From the NCBI RefSeq assembly GCF_947490415.1, contig NZ_CANLGX010000001.1, positions 248,001 through 312,000 of the forward strand: a DNA stretch of 64,000 nucleotides, given 5' to 3'. The stretch is from an uncultured Eudoraea sp. Its GTDB lineage: Bacteria > Bacteroidota > Bacteroidia > Flavobacteriales > Flavobacteriaceae. The notes under the pieces were generated by a model. That model was not told the DNA's origin, did no database searches, and saw only the letters and a program-made list of their open reading frames with translations. Made by a program: the position numbers and the translations under genes. Position 1 is the stretch's first letter; every line of letters starts with the position of its first letter. Shown here piece by piece: positions 52,306 through 60,633 of the stretch.

Positions 52306-52656
52306 TTATTCGCCGTGCATCCAGACTTTTTTTGCTAATAATTCTTCCTCAGTTTCCACGTGGTCCTCATCAGGGACACAGCAATCCACCGGGCAGACAG
52401 AAGCGCATTGAGGTTCATCATGAAAACCTTTGCACTCTGTACATTTGTCAGGAACAATAAAATAAAATTCGTCTGAAATAGGTTCGTTCTCTGCATCAGC
52501 ATCAATCTCTTCCCCAGATGGTGATGTTACCATTCCGCTCAATGAAGTTTCGTCTGAATATGACCACTCCTGATCTGGTTCATATATTGCATTATTCGGG
52601 CATTCTGAAACACAAGCATCACAGTTGATGCATTCATCTGTTATGATAATAGCCAT
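52306..52656 (-). CDS. 4Fe-4S dicluster ferredoxin
   Basis: This 116-residue soluble protein has the first cluster motif CINCDACVSECPNNAIY (Cys9, 12, 15, 19). An acidic insertion (about 25-65) is followed by the second motif CTECKGFHDEPQCASVCPVDCC, in which the second and third ligands are spaced by 8 instead of 2, as in the Allochromatium/YfhL-type 2[4Fe-4S] ferredoxins. It is a likely electron carrier for NifJ and KorAB. It is divergent from korA and shares one regulatory dyad with it. Confidence 0.93.
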   Translation of the reverse strand: MAIIITDECINCDACVSECPNNAIYEPDQEWSYSDETSLSGMVTSPSGEEIDADAENEPISDEFYFIVPDKCTECKGFHDEPQCASVCPVDCCVPDEDHVETEEELLAKKVWMHGE

Positions 52657-52684
52657 AATTATATGTTTTTGAAATAATTGTCCG

Positions 52685-52727
52685 TAAATTTAATGTACCA
52701 CAAATATCCATCTAATGATAAAAGTCA
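52685..52727 (-). promoter_or_regulatory. FNR/CRP-like dyad and -7 element of the ferredoxin gene
   Basis: Dyad TGATAAAAGTCA at 52716-52727. Read on the minus strand its centre is exactly 29 bases before TAAATTTA (52692-52685), one base off TAnnTTTG. The leader to the ferredoxin ATG at 52656 would be about 22 bases. Confidence 0.65.
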
Positions 52728-52758
52728 TATTTCTTTATAAATGTCCAATTTATATTTG
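52716..52758 (+). promoter_or_regulatory. The same dyad with the -7 element of korAB-nuo
   Basis: The dyad at 52716-52727 is also exactly 29 bases (centre to first T) before TATATTTG at 52751-52758, a perfect TAnnTTTG on the plus strand. The start site would be near 52765, about 55 bases before the korA ATG. One site can therefore serve two divergent promoters with the same geometry. Confidence 0.7.
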
Positions 52759-52820
52759 GCACCAATATTTTGATCAGATGGGATTTAAGATAAAAATAAG
52801 CAAAAAATAAATATGTATAG

Positions 52821-54677
52821 ATGATTGCTTCAAAAACAAAACAAAAACAGGAGGTTCTGGAAGCCGTAGTAGTTAGATTCGTTGGTGATTCCGGTGATGG
52901 TATGCAATTGACCGGAACACAGTTTTCTGACACATCTGCTATGTTCGGAAATGATATTGCCACTTTCCCGAACTACCCTGCCGAAATTAGAGCCCCCCAG
53001 GGGAGCCTTTATGGCGTATCGGGTTTTCAAGTCCATATTGGCAGTGTTGAAATAAGTGCCCCGGGAGAAAATGTAGACCTTTTGGTTGCCATGAATCCTG
53101 CCGGGCTCAAAACTAACTTACATGCTGTAAAGCCTGGCCATACGATAATTGTGGACACAGATGCCTTTTCCAAAAAGAATTTAGAAAAAGCGCAGTATGA
53201 ATCCAATCCCCTCGAAGACGGAAGTTTGGATAACTATCATGTGATAGAAGTTGCGATGACATCACTCACAAAAGAAGCACTAAAAGAGGTTGAGGGATTA
53301 GATAATAAAAGTATCACCAGGAGTAAAAATATGTTTGCCCTTGGAATGGTCTATTGGATGTACAACAGGTCTACAGAGCATACTATAGAATTTTTCAATA
53401 AAAAATTTAAGTCTAAACCAGAATTAATTGAAGCCAATACAAAGGTGTTAAATGCAGGTTTCTATTTTTCGGAAACCCTGGAATTAATTCCCAATTCCTA
53501 TACAGTTGCTCCCGCTAAAATGGCAGCTGGTACTTACAGAATAGTTATGGGAAATACAGCCACTGCGTGGGGATTTTTAGCAGCTGCAGAAAAATCTGGT
53601 CTGGAACTATTTTTGGGTTCATATCCTATTACCCCTGCTTCTGATATTCTTCATGAACTGGTAAAGCATAAGCACTTCGGGGTTAAAGCTTTACAGGCTG
53701 AAGATGAAATTGCAGGCATCACATCTGCTATTGGCGCGGCTTTTGCCGGCGATTTAGCCATTACTACCACTTCAGGTCCTGGTTTGGCTTTAAAAGGCGA
53801 AGCCCTGGGTCTTGCAATGATACTGGAATTACCATTAGTTGTTGTTGATGTCCAAAGAGGAGGCCCGTCTACAGGCCTGCCTACTAAAACTGAACAGTCA
53901 GATTTGCTCCAGGCTTTGTATGGAAGAAATGGTGAAAGTCCGGTCATTATTATAGCAGCCAGTACTCCTGCTAATTGTTTTAATTATGCCTATGAAGCAT
54001 CAAAACTGGCTATTGAACATATGACTCCGGTTATTCTATTGACAGATGGTTATATTGCCAATGGTTCTGCGCCCTGGAAAATAAAATCTGTGTCTGAAAT
54101 GCCCGAAATAAAAACCAGGCTAATTAAAGAGGCAAAAGAAACATGGAATCCTTATGACCGGGATGAAACGACTCTGGCACGTGACTGGGCAATTCCCGGA
54201 ACCTTTGGATTGGAACACAGAGTAGGTGGCCTGGAAAAAGATAAAGTGACAGGTCAGGTATCTTATGTTCCTGAAAATCATGAATATATGACCAGAATCA
54301 GAGCTGAAAAGGTAAAAAGAGTAGAAAATTATATCCCATTACTGAAAACAGAATTTACAGATGAAGGTGATTTACTGGTTATTGGATGGGGCGGCACCTT
54401 TGGCACATTATACTCTTCGTTAAAAGAGTTAAGACAAGAAGGATATTCCTCTGTTGGCCTTGCACATTTTAACTATATAAATCCCTTGCCGAAAAATACG
54501 GAGGAGGTCTTAAAAAGATTTAAAAAAATTGTAGTCTGCGAATTAAATACAGGCCAGTTTGCTTCGGTTTTAAGGATGAATTTTCATGGTATTGAGTTTT
54601 TACAATATAATAAGATACAAGGATTACCTTTTGGTAATAGTGAGCTTATAGAAGAATTTAAAAAAATAATGAAATAG
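52821..54677 (+). CDS. korA: 2-oxoacid:ferredoxin oxidoreductase, fused gamma-alpha subunit (2-oxoglutarate type)
   Basis: This 618-residue protein combines the gamma domain (about 10-195: VVRFVGDSGDGMQLTGTQF, NYPAEIRAPQGSLYGVSGFQ) and the alpha domain (about 235-618: SYPITPASDILHEL, TTSGPGLALKGEALGLA, VVVDVQRGGPSTGLPTKTEQ). That is the usual architecture of aerobic KorA. With KorB it oxidises 2-oxoglutarate to succinyl-CoA, reducing ferredoxin. It starts a tight operon with korB (2-base gap), directly followed by nuo genes. The substrate is assigned from the family; other 2-oxoacids are possible. Confidence 0.94.
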   Translation: MIASKTKQKQEVLEAVVVRFVGDSGDGMQLTGTQFSDTSAMFGNDIATFPNYPAEIRAPQGSLYGVSGFQVHIGSVEISAPGENVDLLVAMNPAGLKTNLHAVKPGHTIIVDTDAFSKKNLEKAQYESNPLEDGSLDNYHVIEVAMTSLTKEALKEVEGLDNKSITRSKNMFALGMVYWMYNRSTEHTIEFFNKKFKSKPELIEANTKVLNAGFYFSETLELIPNSYTVAPAKMAAGTYRIVMGNTATAWGFLAAAEKSGLELFLGSYPITPASDILHELVKHKHFGVKALQAEDEIAGITSAIGAAFAGDLAITTTSGPGLALKGEALGLAMILELPLVVVDVQRGGPSTGLPTKTEQSDLLQALYGRNGESPVIIIAASTPANCFNYAYEASKLAIEHMTPVILLTDGYIANGSAPWKIKSVSEMPEIKTRLIKEAKETWNPYDRDETTLARDWAIPGTFGLEHRVGGLEKDKVTGQVSYVPENHEYMTRIRAEKVKRVENYIPLLKTEFTDEGDLLVIGWGGTFGTLYSSLKELRQEGYSSVGLAHFNYINPLPKNTEEVLKRFKKIVVCELNTGQFASVLRMNFHGIEFLQYNKIQGLPFGNSELIEEFKKIMK

Positions 54678-54679
54678 CA

Positions 54680-55693
54680 ATGGAGACAACAGCAACACCG
54701 AAATATACATTTAAAGATTTTGCCAGTGATCAGGAAGTAAGGTGGTGTCCCGGTTGTGACGATTATGTCATCCTCCGCTCCATGCAAAAGGCACTTCCCG
54801 AAATGGGCCTTAAAAAAGAAGATGTCGTATTCATTTCCGGAATAGGATGTTCTTCCCGTTTCCCATATTACATGAACACGTATGGAATGCACAGTATTCA
54901 CGGCAGAGCACCTGCAATAGCTTCAGGGGTTAAACTTGCCAATCCTGACCTCAGCGTTTGGATTATAACCGGAGATGGGGATTCCATGGCCATAGGGGGT
55001 AACCACTTTATTCATTTACTCAGGCGAAATCTGGATTTGAATATTATAATGTTTAATAATGAAATTTACGGCTTAACCAAGGGACAATTCTCCCCTACTT
55101 CCCTTGTTGGCCAAAAAACAAAATCTTCTCCTTATGGCAATACACAACCTCCATTTTTACCGGGAGAATTGGCTATTGGTGCGCAAGCCCGATTTTTTGC
55201 CAGAATTGGCGGAAATACTCCAAAAGAAATGACAGACTTGTTCATTAAAGCCGAAAAATTTAAAGGCACTTCTTTAATCGAGGTCCTTCAAAATTGCCCG
55301 ATTTTCAATGATGGTTGTTTTTCAAAATATACTGATAAGGCCGTGAGAGAAGACAAACAATTATTTGTTGAACATGGAAAACCGATGATATTTGGCAAAG
55401 AACGAAACAAAGGGCTGGTCTTAAACGGATTAAAATTAGAAGTAGTGACTATAGGAGAAAACGGAGTTACCGAAGCTGATCTGCTTGTTCATGATGCCGA
55501 AGAAAAAGACCCTACCTTACATCAGATGCTGGTAAGGTCTGAATATCCATTAGTAACCGGTATCATTAGAGCTTTTCCGGATGTTACTTTCGAAGAAAGG
55601 GTTAATGAATTAACGGCCGCTGTTAAAGCTGGTTCCAGCTTTGCAAAGACTGATGATTTATTCTTCTCCGGAGAAACTTATGAAGTTAAATAA
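54680..55693 (+). CDS. korB: 2-oxoacid:ferredoxin oxidoreductase, beta subunit
   Basis: This 337-residue TPP-binding subunit has WCPGCDDYVILRS (Cys23 and Cys26, 4Fe-4S ligands), SGIGCSSRFPYY (Cys57), the TPP-Mg motif GDGDSMAIGGNHFIH (98-112) with NNEIYGLTKGQFSPT, and a later NCPIFNDGCF with the remaining ligand. The length is standard. It starts 2 bases after korA and ends 13 bases before nuoA, so ferredoxin reduction and complex I are in one transcription unit. Confidence 0.95.
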   Translation: METTATPKYTFKDFASDQEVRWCPGCDDYVILRSMQKALPEMGLKKEDVVFISGIGCSSRFPYYMNTYGMHSIHGRAPAIASGVKLANPDLSVWIITGDGDSMAIGGNHFIHLLRRNLDLNIIMFNNEIYGLTKGQFSPTSLVGQKTKSSPYGNTQPPFLPGELAIGAQARFFARIGGNTPKEMTDLFIKAEKFKGTSLIEVLQNCPIFNDGCFSKYTDKAVREDKQLFVEHGKPMIFGKERNKGLVLNGLKLEVVTIGENGVTEADLLVHDAEEKDPTLHQMLVRSEYPLVTGIIRAFPDVTFEERVNELTAAVKAGSSFAKTDDLFFSGETYEVK

Positions 55694-55706
55694 CATAAAT
55701 TAGTTT

Positions 55707-56057
55707 ATGGGTTCTGAAGCCATTATTGTATTTTTTCTTGCTGGAATTGTCCTGGTCGCAGGAGCAAATTTTTTATCAAATTTAATTTCACACAAATCAG
55801 ATAATCCTCAAAAGCGGGAACCTTATGAGAGTGGTATGACCACTATCGGGCCAACATGGGTTCAGTTTAAGGTGGGTTATTATTTATTTGCTATACTATT
55901 TTTGATTTTTGATGTTGAAGTGGCCTTTTTGGTTCCATGGGCTGTTGTATTTAAAGATATTGGAGCAATTGCATTTTTTGAAATATTAATCTTTCTTGTC
56001 ATTTTAGGTTTGGGCTTACTATATGCATGGAAAAAAGGAGCATTAAAATGGGAGTAG
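55707..56057 (+). CDS. nuoA: NADH-quinone oxidoreductase (complex I) subunit A
   Basis: This 116-residue inner-membrane protein has three TM helices (about 4-24, 60-80, 86-108). The family motif [21 protein letters not shown] is split here as [12 protein letters not shown] and [28 protein letters not shown] carries the conserved Asp-Glu. It is first of the nuo genes, 13 bases after korB. Its last 10 bases overlap the nuoB start. Confidence 0.96.
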   Translation: MGSEAIIVFFLAGIVLVAGANFLSNLISHKSDNPQKREPYESGMTTIGPTWVQFKVGYYLFAILFLIFDVEVAFLVPWAVVFKDIGAIAFFEILIFLVILGLGLLYAWKKGALKWE

Positions 56058-56629
56058 ATAAGACAAATGACCCAATGAGTCAGCCTGGGAAAGTACCTGA
56101 GGACTTTCCAGGAAAAGTAATCCCGGCAGGCAACGGTGCTAATGTTATCGTGACATCTTTAGATAAAATAATTAACTGGGGCAGATCTAATTCTCTTTGG
56201 TCATTATACTTTGGAACAAGTTGTTGTGCTATTGAAATGATGCAGACCGGTGCAGCGCGGCATGATTACTCCAGGTTTGGTTTTGAAGTTGCCAGACCTT
56301 CCCCCAGACAAGCTGATTTGATAATAATAGCGGGGACAATAGTTAACAAAATGGCTCCTGTGCTCAGACGACTATATGACCAGATGGCTGAACCCAGATA
56401 TGTTATCGCCATGGGTGCCTGTGCTATTTCCGGAGGTCCTTTTTTCTATAATACTTATTCAGTGGTAAAGGGTGCAGACCATGTTATCCCTGTTGATGTA
56501 TATGTGCCTGGTTGTCCTCCCAGACCTGAAGCATTGTTAGAAGGTATGCTGATGCTACAGGATAAGATAAGGACAGAAAATATGAAACATAAAAAAAATC
56601 CAATTGACGGGTTTGATGAAGGCTTATAG
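56048..56629 (+). CDS. nuoB: Complex I subunit B (cluster N2)
   Basis: The ATG at 56048 gives 193 residues and overlaps nuoA by 10 bases; an in-frame ATG at 56027 is rejected. The cluster N2 ligands are Cys59 and Cys60 ([10 protein letters not shown]), Cys125 (GACAISGG) and Cys156 ([12 protein letters not shown]). Arg and Pro residues of [13 protein letters not shown] are conserved. It binds the last Fe-S cluster before quinone. Confidence 0.97.
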   Translation: MGVDKTNDPMSQPGKVPEDFPGKVIPAGNGANVIVTSLDKIINWGRSNSLWSLYFGTSCCAIEMMQTGAARHDYSRFGFEVARPSPRQADLIIIAGTIVNKMAPVLRRLYDQMAEPRYVIAMGACAISGGPFFYNTYSVVKGADHVIPVDVYVPGCPPRPEALLEGMLMLQDKIRTENMKHKKNPIDGFDEGL

Positions 56630-56636
56630 AAAATAG

Positions 56637-57098
56637 ATGAAAAACGAAGAATTACAGGAATTAATAGGCAATTGGAGCCCCAATTTAGAATTTACTGAAG
56701 AAGGGTCCCAATACCTTAATGTAACGGTTCCCAAAGAAGAATTGCATGCTATCATGTTCAAATTGAAACATGATGATCAATCAAGTCTTGATTATTTGTT
56801 TTGCTTAAGTGGGGTAGATTGGGGTGAAGAACTGGGAGTTGTTTACCATTTAGAATCCACAAATTTCAGGCACAGCCTGGTAGTAAAAACGCAAATAGCA
56901 GAAAGAGAAAACCCTGTTATAGCTTCAGTCTATGATATATGGGCAACTGCTGAGTTTCACGAACGTGAAGTATTTGATTTTTTTGGAATAAATTTTACCA
57001 ATCATCCTAACCTTAAACGCCTTTTCTTAACGGATGATTGGGTTGGTTTTCCATTACGAAAAGATTATGAAGACAACATTAATATGATTATCAAATAA
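56637..57098 (+). CDS. nuoC: Complex I subunit C
   Basis: This 153-residue peripheral subunit is not fused to NuoD. The family signature is SVYDIWATAEFHEREVFDFFGI followed by NHPNLKRLFLTDDWVGFPLRKDY, visible here at about 100-148 (WATAEFHEREVFDFFGI, FPLRKDYED). It is shorter than many NuoC proteins at the N-terminus. It lies 7 bases after nuoB. Confidence 0.95.
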   Translation: MKNEELQELIGNWSPNLEFTEEGSQYLNVTVPKEELHAIMFKLKHDDQSSLDYLFCLSGVDWGEELGVVYHLESTNFRHSLVVKTQIAERENPVIASVYDIWATAEFHEREVFDFFGINFTNHPNLKRLFLTDDWVGFPLRKDYEDNINMIIK

Positions 57099-57104
57099 TC
57101 AGTT

Positions 57105-58226
57105 ATGGAAACAGTCACCCTGAATAGCAACTTTAAATCTGAAGAATATTTTATAAACATGGGGCCGCAACACCCTGCTACCCATGGTGTCCTCAGGCTT
57201 TTGCTTACAATAGATGGTGAGATTATAAAAAAAGTGGAACCAGACCTGGGTTATATTCATCGTTCTATTGAAAAAATGTGTGAACGCGATAGTTATCAGC
57301 AAATCGTTCACTTAACAGATAGGATGGATTATTTGTCGGCCAACATTAATAATGAAGCTGTTTGCCTTACCATTGAAAATGCCTTGCAACTTGAAATTCC
57401 AGAAAGGGTTAAAGTAATAAGAACAATTATTGGTGAACTTACCAGAATATCCTCACATTGTTTATGGTGGGGAGTTATGGGTATGGATGTTGGTGCGTTA
57501 ACCACCTATTTTTATGGCTTTAGAGACCGCGAACTCCTTAATGATATATTTGAGGAAACCTGTGGTGCCCGCCTAACGATGAATTATAATGTCCCAGGCG
57601 GACTAATGTTCGATATTCATCCCAATTTTGTAAAAAGGGTTAAAGATTTTATTGCCCATTTCAAGACTAAACTTCCGGAATACGACCGCCTATTAACAGA
57701 TAATATCATTTTTCAAAAAAGAGCCATGGGTGTAGGTATCCTAAGCAAAGAAGACGCTATATCCTATGGCGCTTCCGGACCTGTAGGCAGAGCTTCAGGG
57801 TATTCCTGTGATGTAAGAAAACACCATCCCTACAGTGCTTTGGATAAAGTGACCTTTAATGAAGCATTGAGAACAGAGGGCGATACTTATGCACGATATC
57901 TGGTGAGAATTCAGGAAATGTGGGAATCTATGTCAATTGTGGAGCAATTAATTGACAACATCCCGGAAGGAGAACACAGAGTAGCAACAAATGCGGTAAT
58001 AAAACTTCCAAAAGGAGAATATTACCAAAAAGTGGAAACAGCCAGAGGCGAATTAGGTGTATATATAATTAGTACCGGATTAAAAAGTCCGTATCGTTTG
58101 AAATTCAGGTCCCCCGGTTTTTCAAATCTTTCATTGCTTAACCATATTGCAGTTGGTGGAAAAATAGGCGACCTGGTAGCTACTATGGCAACCTTGGATC
58201 TTGTTATTCCCGATATAGATAGATAA
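57105..58226 (+). CDS. nuoD: Complex I subunit D (49-kDa homologue)
   Basis: This 373-residue peripheral subunit forms the quinone site with NuoB. Landmarks are NMGPQHPATHGVLRLLLTIDG near the N-terminus (MGPQHPATHG, with the quinone-site His residues), PDLGYIHRSIEKM, NNEAVCLTIEN, LWWGVMGMDVGALT, and the C-terminal LATMATLDLVIPDIDR with the conserved D-x-D-R end. Length is about 30 residues below the E. coli counterpart. The stop is only 9 bases before nuoH, so nuoE, nuoF and nuoG are absent from this position. Confidence 0.97.
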   Translation: METVTLNSNFKSEEYFINMGPQHPATHGVLRLLLTIDGEIIKKVEPDLGYIHRSIEKMCERDSYQQIVHLTDRMDYLSANINNEAVCLTIENALQLEIPERVKVIRTIIGELTRISSHCLWWGVMGMDVGALTTYFYGFRDRELLNDIFEETCGARLTMNYNVPGGLMFDIHPNFVKRVKDFIAHFKTKLPEYDRLLTDNIIFQKRAMGVGILSKEDAISYGASGPVGRASGYSCDVRKHHPYSALDKVTFNEALRTEGDTYARYLVRIQEMWESMSIVEQLIDNIPEGEHRVATNAVIKLPKGEYYQKVETARGELGVYIISTGLKSPYRLKFRSPGFSNLSLLNHIAVGGKIGDLVATMATLDLVIPDIDR

Positions 58227-58235
58227 AAGAATACT

Positions 58236-59300
58236 ATGAATAGTGCTTTAAGTATCACAAAAAATATTCACGATTGGCTCTTTAGCATTATGCCTGAAAC
58301 GGCAGCCAATATTGCTGAGATGGTATTGATAGCCCTTGTTTATCTGGGAATTTTTGCAATTGCCGGTTTGTTCCTTGTATTACTGGAAAGACGGGTTGCT
58401 GCCTGGTTTCAATTAAGGATAGGACCTAATAGGGTTGGTTTCCAGGGTTTGTTACAAACAATGGCCGATGCCATAAAGCTTCTTTCCAAGGAGTTAACCG
58501 GTACTACCAAGGCAGATAAATTCCTGTATAATTTAGCGCCGTATTTTGTGATAATCTCTTCGCTAATGGCATTGAGCGTCTTTCCTTTTACCAAGGAATT
58601 TCAGGCATTCGACATTAATATTGGAATCTTTTTTTTAATTGCTGTTTCATCCATAGGAGTAATAGGTATTTTATTAGGTGGATGGAGTAGTAACAACAAA
58701 TTTGCTATGATCGGTGCAATGCGAAGTGGTGTACAAACCATTAGCTATGAACTCTCAATTGGTTTATCACTCCTAACCATGGTTCTAATAACGGGAAGCC
58801 TTCAACTTTCTGAGATTGTAGAAGTTCAAAAGTCGGGTTGGTTAATTGTTCAGGGGCATATCCCTGCGATTATTGCCTTTATGATATATATGATTGCGGG
58901 TACTGCTGAAACCAACAGGGCCCCTTTTGATATGGTTGAAGCCGAATCGGAATTGGGGGCCGGATTCCATACTGAATACTCAGGGATGAAGTTTGCCTAC
59001 TTCTTTTTAGCCGAATTCATTAATATGTTTATTATTGCAGCCATTGCCACAACTATATTTTTTGGTGCCTGGTTGTCTCCCTTTGGAATTACGGAATCTA
59101 TTCCTTTGTTGGGAGTATTTTGGTTTTTGCTTAAAGCTCTTATCCTTGTTTTCTTAATGATGTGGTTTCGGTGGACGTTCCCCAGGTTAAGAATAGATCA
59201 ACTTCTTACCTTGGAATGGAAGTATTTATTGCCTTTAAACCTGGCAAATATTATGTTAATGGCCTTACTCGTTTGGCTTAATTTAACTATAAGTTTTTAA
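58236..59300 (+). CDS. nuoH: Complex I subunit H
   Basis: This 354-residue protein with eight or nine TM helices forms the quinone channel floor. The family motifs are LERRVAAWFQLRIGPNRVG (seen as LLERRVAAWFQLRIGPNRVG), LLQTMADAIKLLSKE, AGTAETNRAPFDMVEAESEL (split as TAETNRAPFD and EAESELGAGF), EYSGMKFAYFFLAEF and RWTFPRLRIDQLL. Residues Glu and Arg of the E-channel are present. The start is 9 bases after nuoD. Confidence 0.97.
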   Translation: MNSALSITKNIHDWLFSIMPETAANIAEMVLIALVYLGIFAIAGLFLVLLERRVAAWFQLRIGPNRVGFQGLLQTMADAIKLLSKELTGTTKADKFLYNLAPYFVIISSLMALSVFPFTKEFQAFDINIGIFFLIAVSSIGVIGILLGGWSSNNKFAMIGAMRSGVQTISYELSIGLSLLTMVLITGSLQLSEIVEVQKSGWLIVQGHIPAIIAFMIYMIAGTAETNRAPFDMVEAESELGAGFHTEYSGMKFAYFFLAEFINMFIIAAIATTIFFGAWLSPFGITESIPLLGVFWFLLKALILVFLMMWFRWTFPRLRIDQLLTLEWKYLLPLNLANIMLMALLVWLNLTISF

Positions 59301-59304
59301 AATT

Positions 59305-59781
59305 ATGAGTTACTTTTCAGATATCTATAGAGGCATAAAAACCTTGCTCACCGGAATGAGTGTTACCGGGAAGTATTTTGTGACATCCAGGAAAGGTGCC
59401 ATTACTCAGCAATATCCCGATAATAGAGAAACTCTTAAGATGTTCGATCGTTTTCGCGGTGAGGTCATTATGCCACACAATGAAAATAATGAACATCGAT
59501 GTACAGGCTGTCAAAAATGCGAAATAGCCTGTCCAAATGGAACCATTGAAATCATTTGGGACAGGGGTATTGATGAAAATACTGGTAAAAAGAAGAAAAA
59601 AATAGATCAGTTTGTATATCATTTAAGCATGTGTACCATGTGCGGACTCTGCATAGATGTCTGCCCTACAGATGCAATTAAATGGGGGCAAAATTTTGAG
59701 AATTCTGTATATGACCGAACTGCCCTTACAAGAGTTTTAAACGAACCGGGTTCCACGTTAGAAGCCGGTGTAGAAGATTAA
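59305..59781 (+). CDS. nuoI: Complex I subunit I (two 4Fe-4S clusters)
   Basis: This 158-residue peripheral subunit has two canonical CxxCxxCxxxCP motifs: Cys66, 69, 72, 76 and Cys110, 113, 116, 120 (clusters N6a and N6b). In a complex without NuoEFG this is a plausible docking point for ferredoxin. A Lys-rich insert (GKKKKK, about 94-99) lies between the clusters and could be part of an acidic-ferredoxin contact; that is speculation. It lies 4 bases after nuoH. Confidence 0.97.
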   Translation: MSYFSDIYRGIKTLLTGMSVTGKYFVTSRKGAITQQYPDNRETLKMFDRFRGEVIMPHNENNEHRCTGCQKCEIACPNGTIEIIWDRGIDENTGKKKKKIDQFVYHLSMCTMCGLCIDVCPTDAIKWGQNFENSVYDRTALTRVLNEPGSTLEAGVED

Positions 59782-59783
59782 AT

Positions 59784-60308
59784 ATGGAAAGAATTGTTTT
59801 TTATTGCCTGGCCGCAGTTATTATTGCTTTTGGTGTAGCTTCAGTAACGAGCAGAAAAATGCTTCGTTCTGTGATTTACCTTTCTTTTGTTCTGATAAGT
59901 ATTGCCGGGATATTCTTTTTAGTGGATTATAATTTTCTTGCTGCAATTCAACTCACAGTCTATGCCGGTGGAATTGTTGTGCTCATCATATTTTCAGTAT
60001 TACTGGTGCACCATATTGAAATGGAATTGGAAATGGCTAAAGCATCTAAAAAGATAGTGACGGCTATTGCTTGTTTAATAGGTCTGGGCGTTTTTTTAAC
60101 GGCTATTTACTCCTATGATTTTAATGTGATCAATAACTCTTTAACCACAACTACTGCTGATATTGGTACCGGCCTGTTAAGCTATGAGGCCGGGGGATTT
60201 ATATTGCCATTTGAGGTAATTAGCGTACTCTTATTGGCATCAATGATAGGTGCTATAGTAATTGCCAAAGGGAAAAAGTTAACTGAGAAAAATAATCAAC
60301 CACAATGA
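59784..60308 (+). CDS. nuoJ: Complex I subunit J
   Basis: This 174-residue inner-membrane protein has five TM helices. It shows MLRSVIYLSFVLISIAGIFF and VYAGGIVVLIIFSVLLVHH, in which the bulge glycines of TM3 are typical (VYAGGIVVL). The C-terminal helix is SVLLLASMIGAIVIAKGK. It lies 2 bases after nuoI and overlaps nuoK by ATGA. Confidence 0.95.
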   Translation: MERIVFYCLAAVIIAFGVASVTSRKMLRSVIYLSFVLISIAGIFFLVDYNFLAAIQLTVYAGGIVVLIIFSVLLVHHIEMELEMAKASKKIVTAIACLIGLGVFLTAIYSYDFNVINNSLTTTTADIGTGLLSYEAGGFILPFEVISVLLLASMIGAIVIAKGKKLTEKNNQPQ

Positions 60309-60622
60309 TACACGGAATAAGTATATATGAAATTCTTACTGTGACTTCAATCCTGTTTTTTATAGGGGTATATGGCTTTATCACAAGAACCAATCTCATT
60401 TCCATTTTAATTTCCGTAGAATTAATTCTAAATGCCTCAGTTGTAAACTTCGTGATCATTAACAAGTATTTGTTTCCTGAAGTCCTGCAAGGCGTTTATT
60501 TTTCAATTTTTATTATTGCCGTAGCTGCTGCAGAAACAGCTCTTGCCGTGTCTATTATTATTAATCTATACAGGCAAATAAGCTCGGTGGAAGTCAAGGA
60601 CATTGAAACTATGAAATATTAA
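60305..60622 (+). CDS. nuoK: Complex I subunit K
   Basis: This 105-residue protein has three TM helices (about 8-22, 29-49, 60-83). It contains SVELILNASVVNFVIINK with the conserved membrane Glu and AVAAAETALAVSIIINLYRQ with the second one; both are part of the proton path. It overlaps nuoJ by 4 bases. Confidence 0.96.
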   Translation: MIHGISIYEILTVTSILFFIGVYGFITRTNLISILISVELILNASVVNFVIINKYLFPEVLQGVYFSIFIIAVAAAETALAVSIIINLYRQISSVEVKDIETMKY

Positions 60623-60633
60623 TACGACCGGGC

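Noticed and set aside
58227-58235. Missing nuoE/nuoF/nuoG as an assembly gap
   Set aside because: nuoD and nuoH are complete and only 9 bases apart, as in other NuoEFG-less operons. A deletion leaving such clean ends by assembly error is unlikely.
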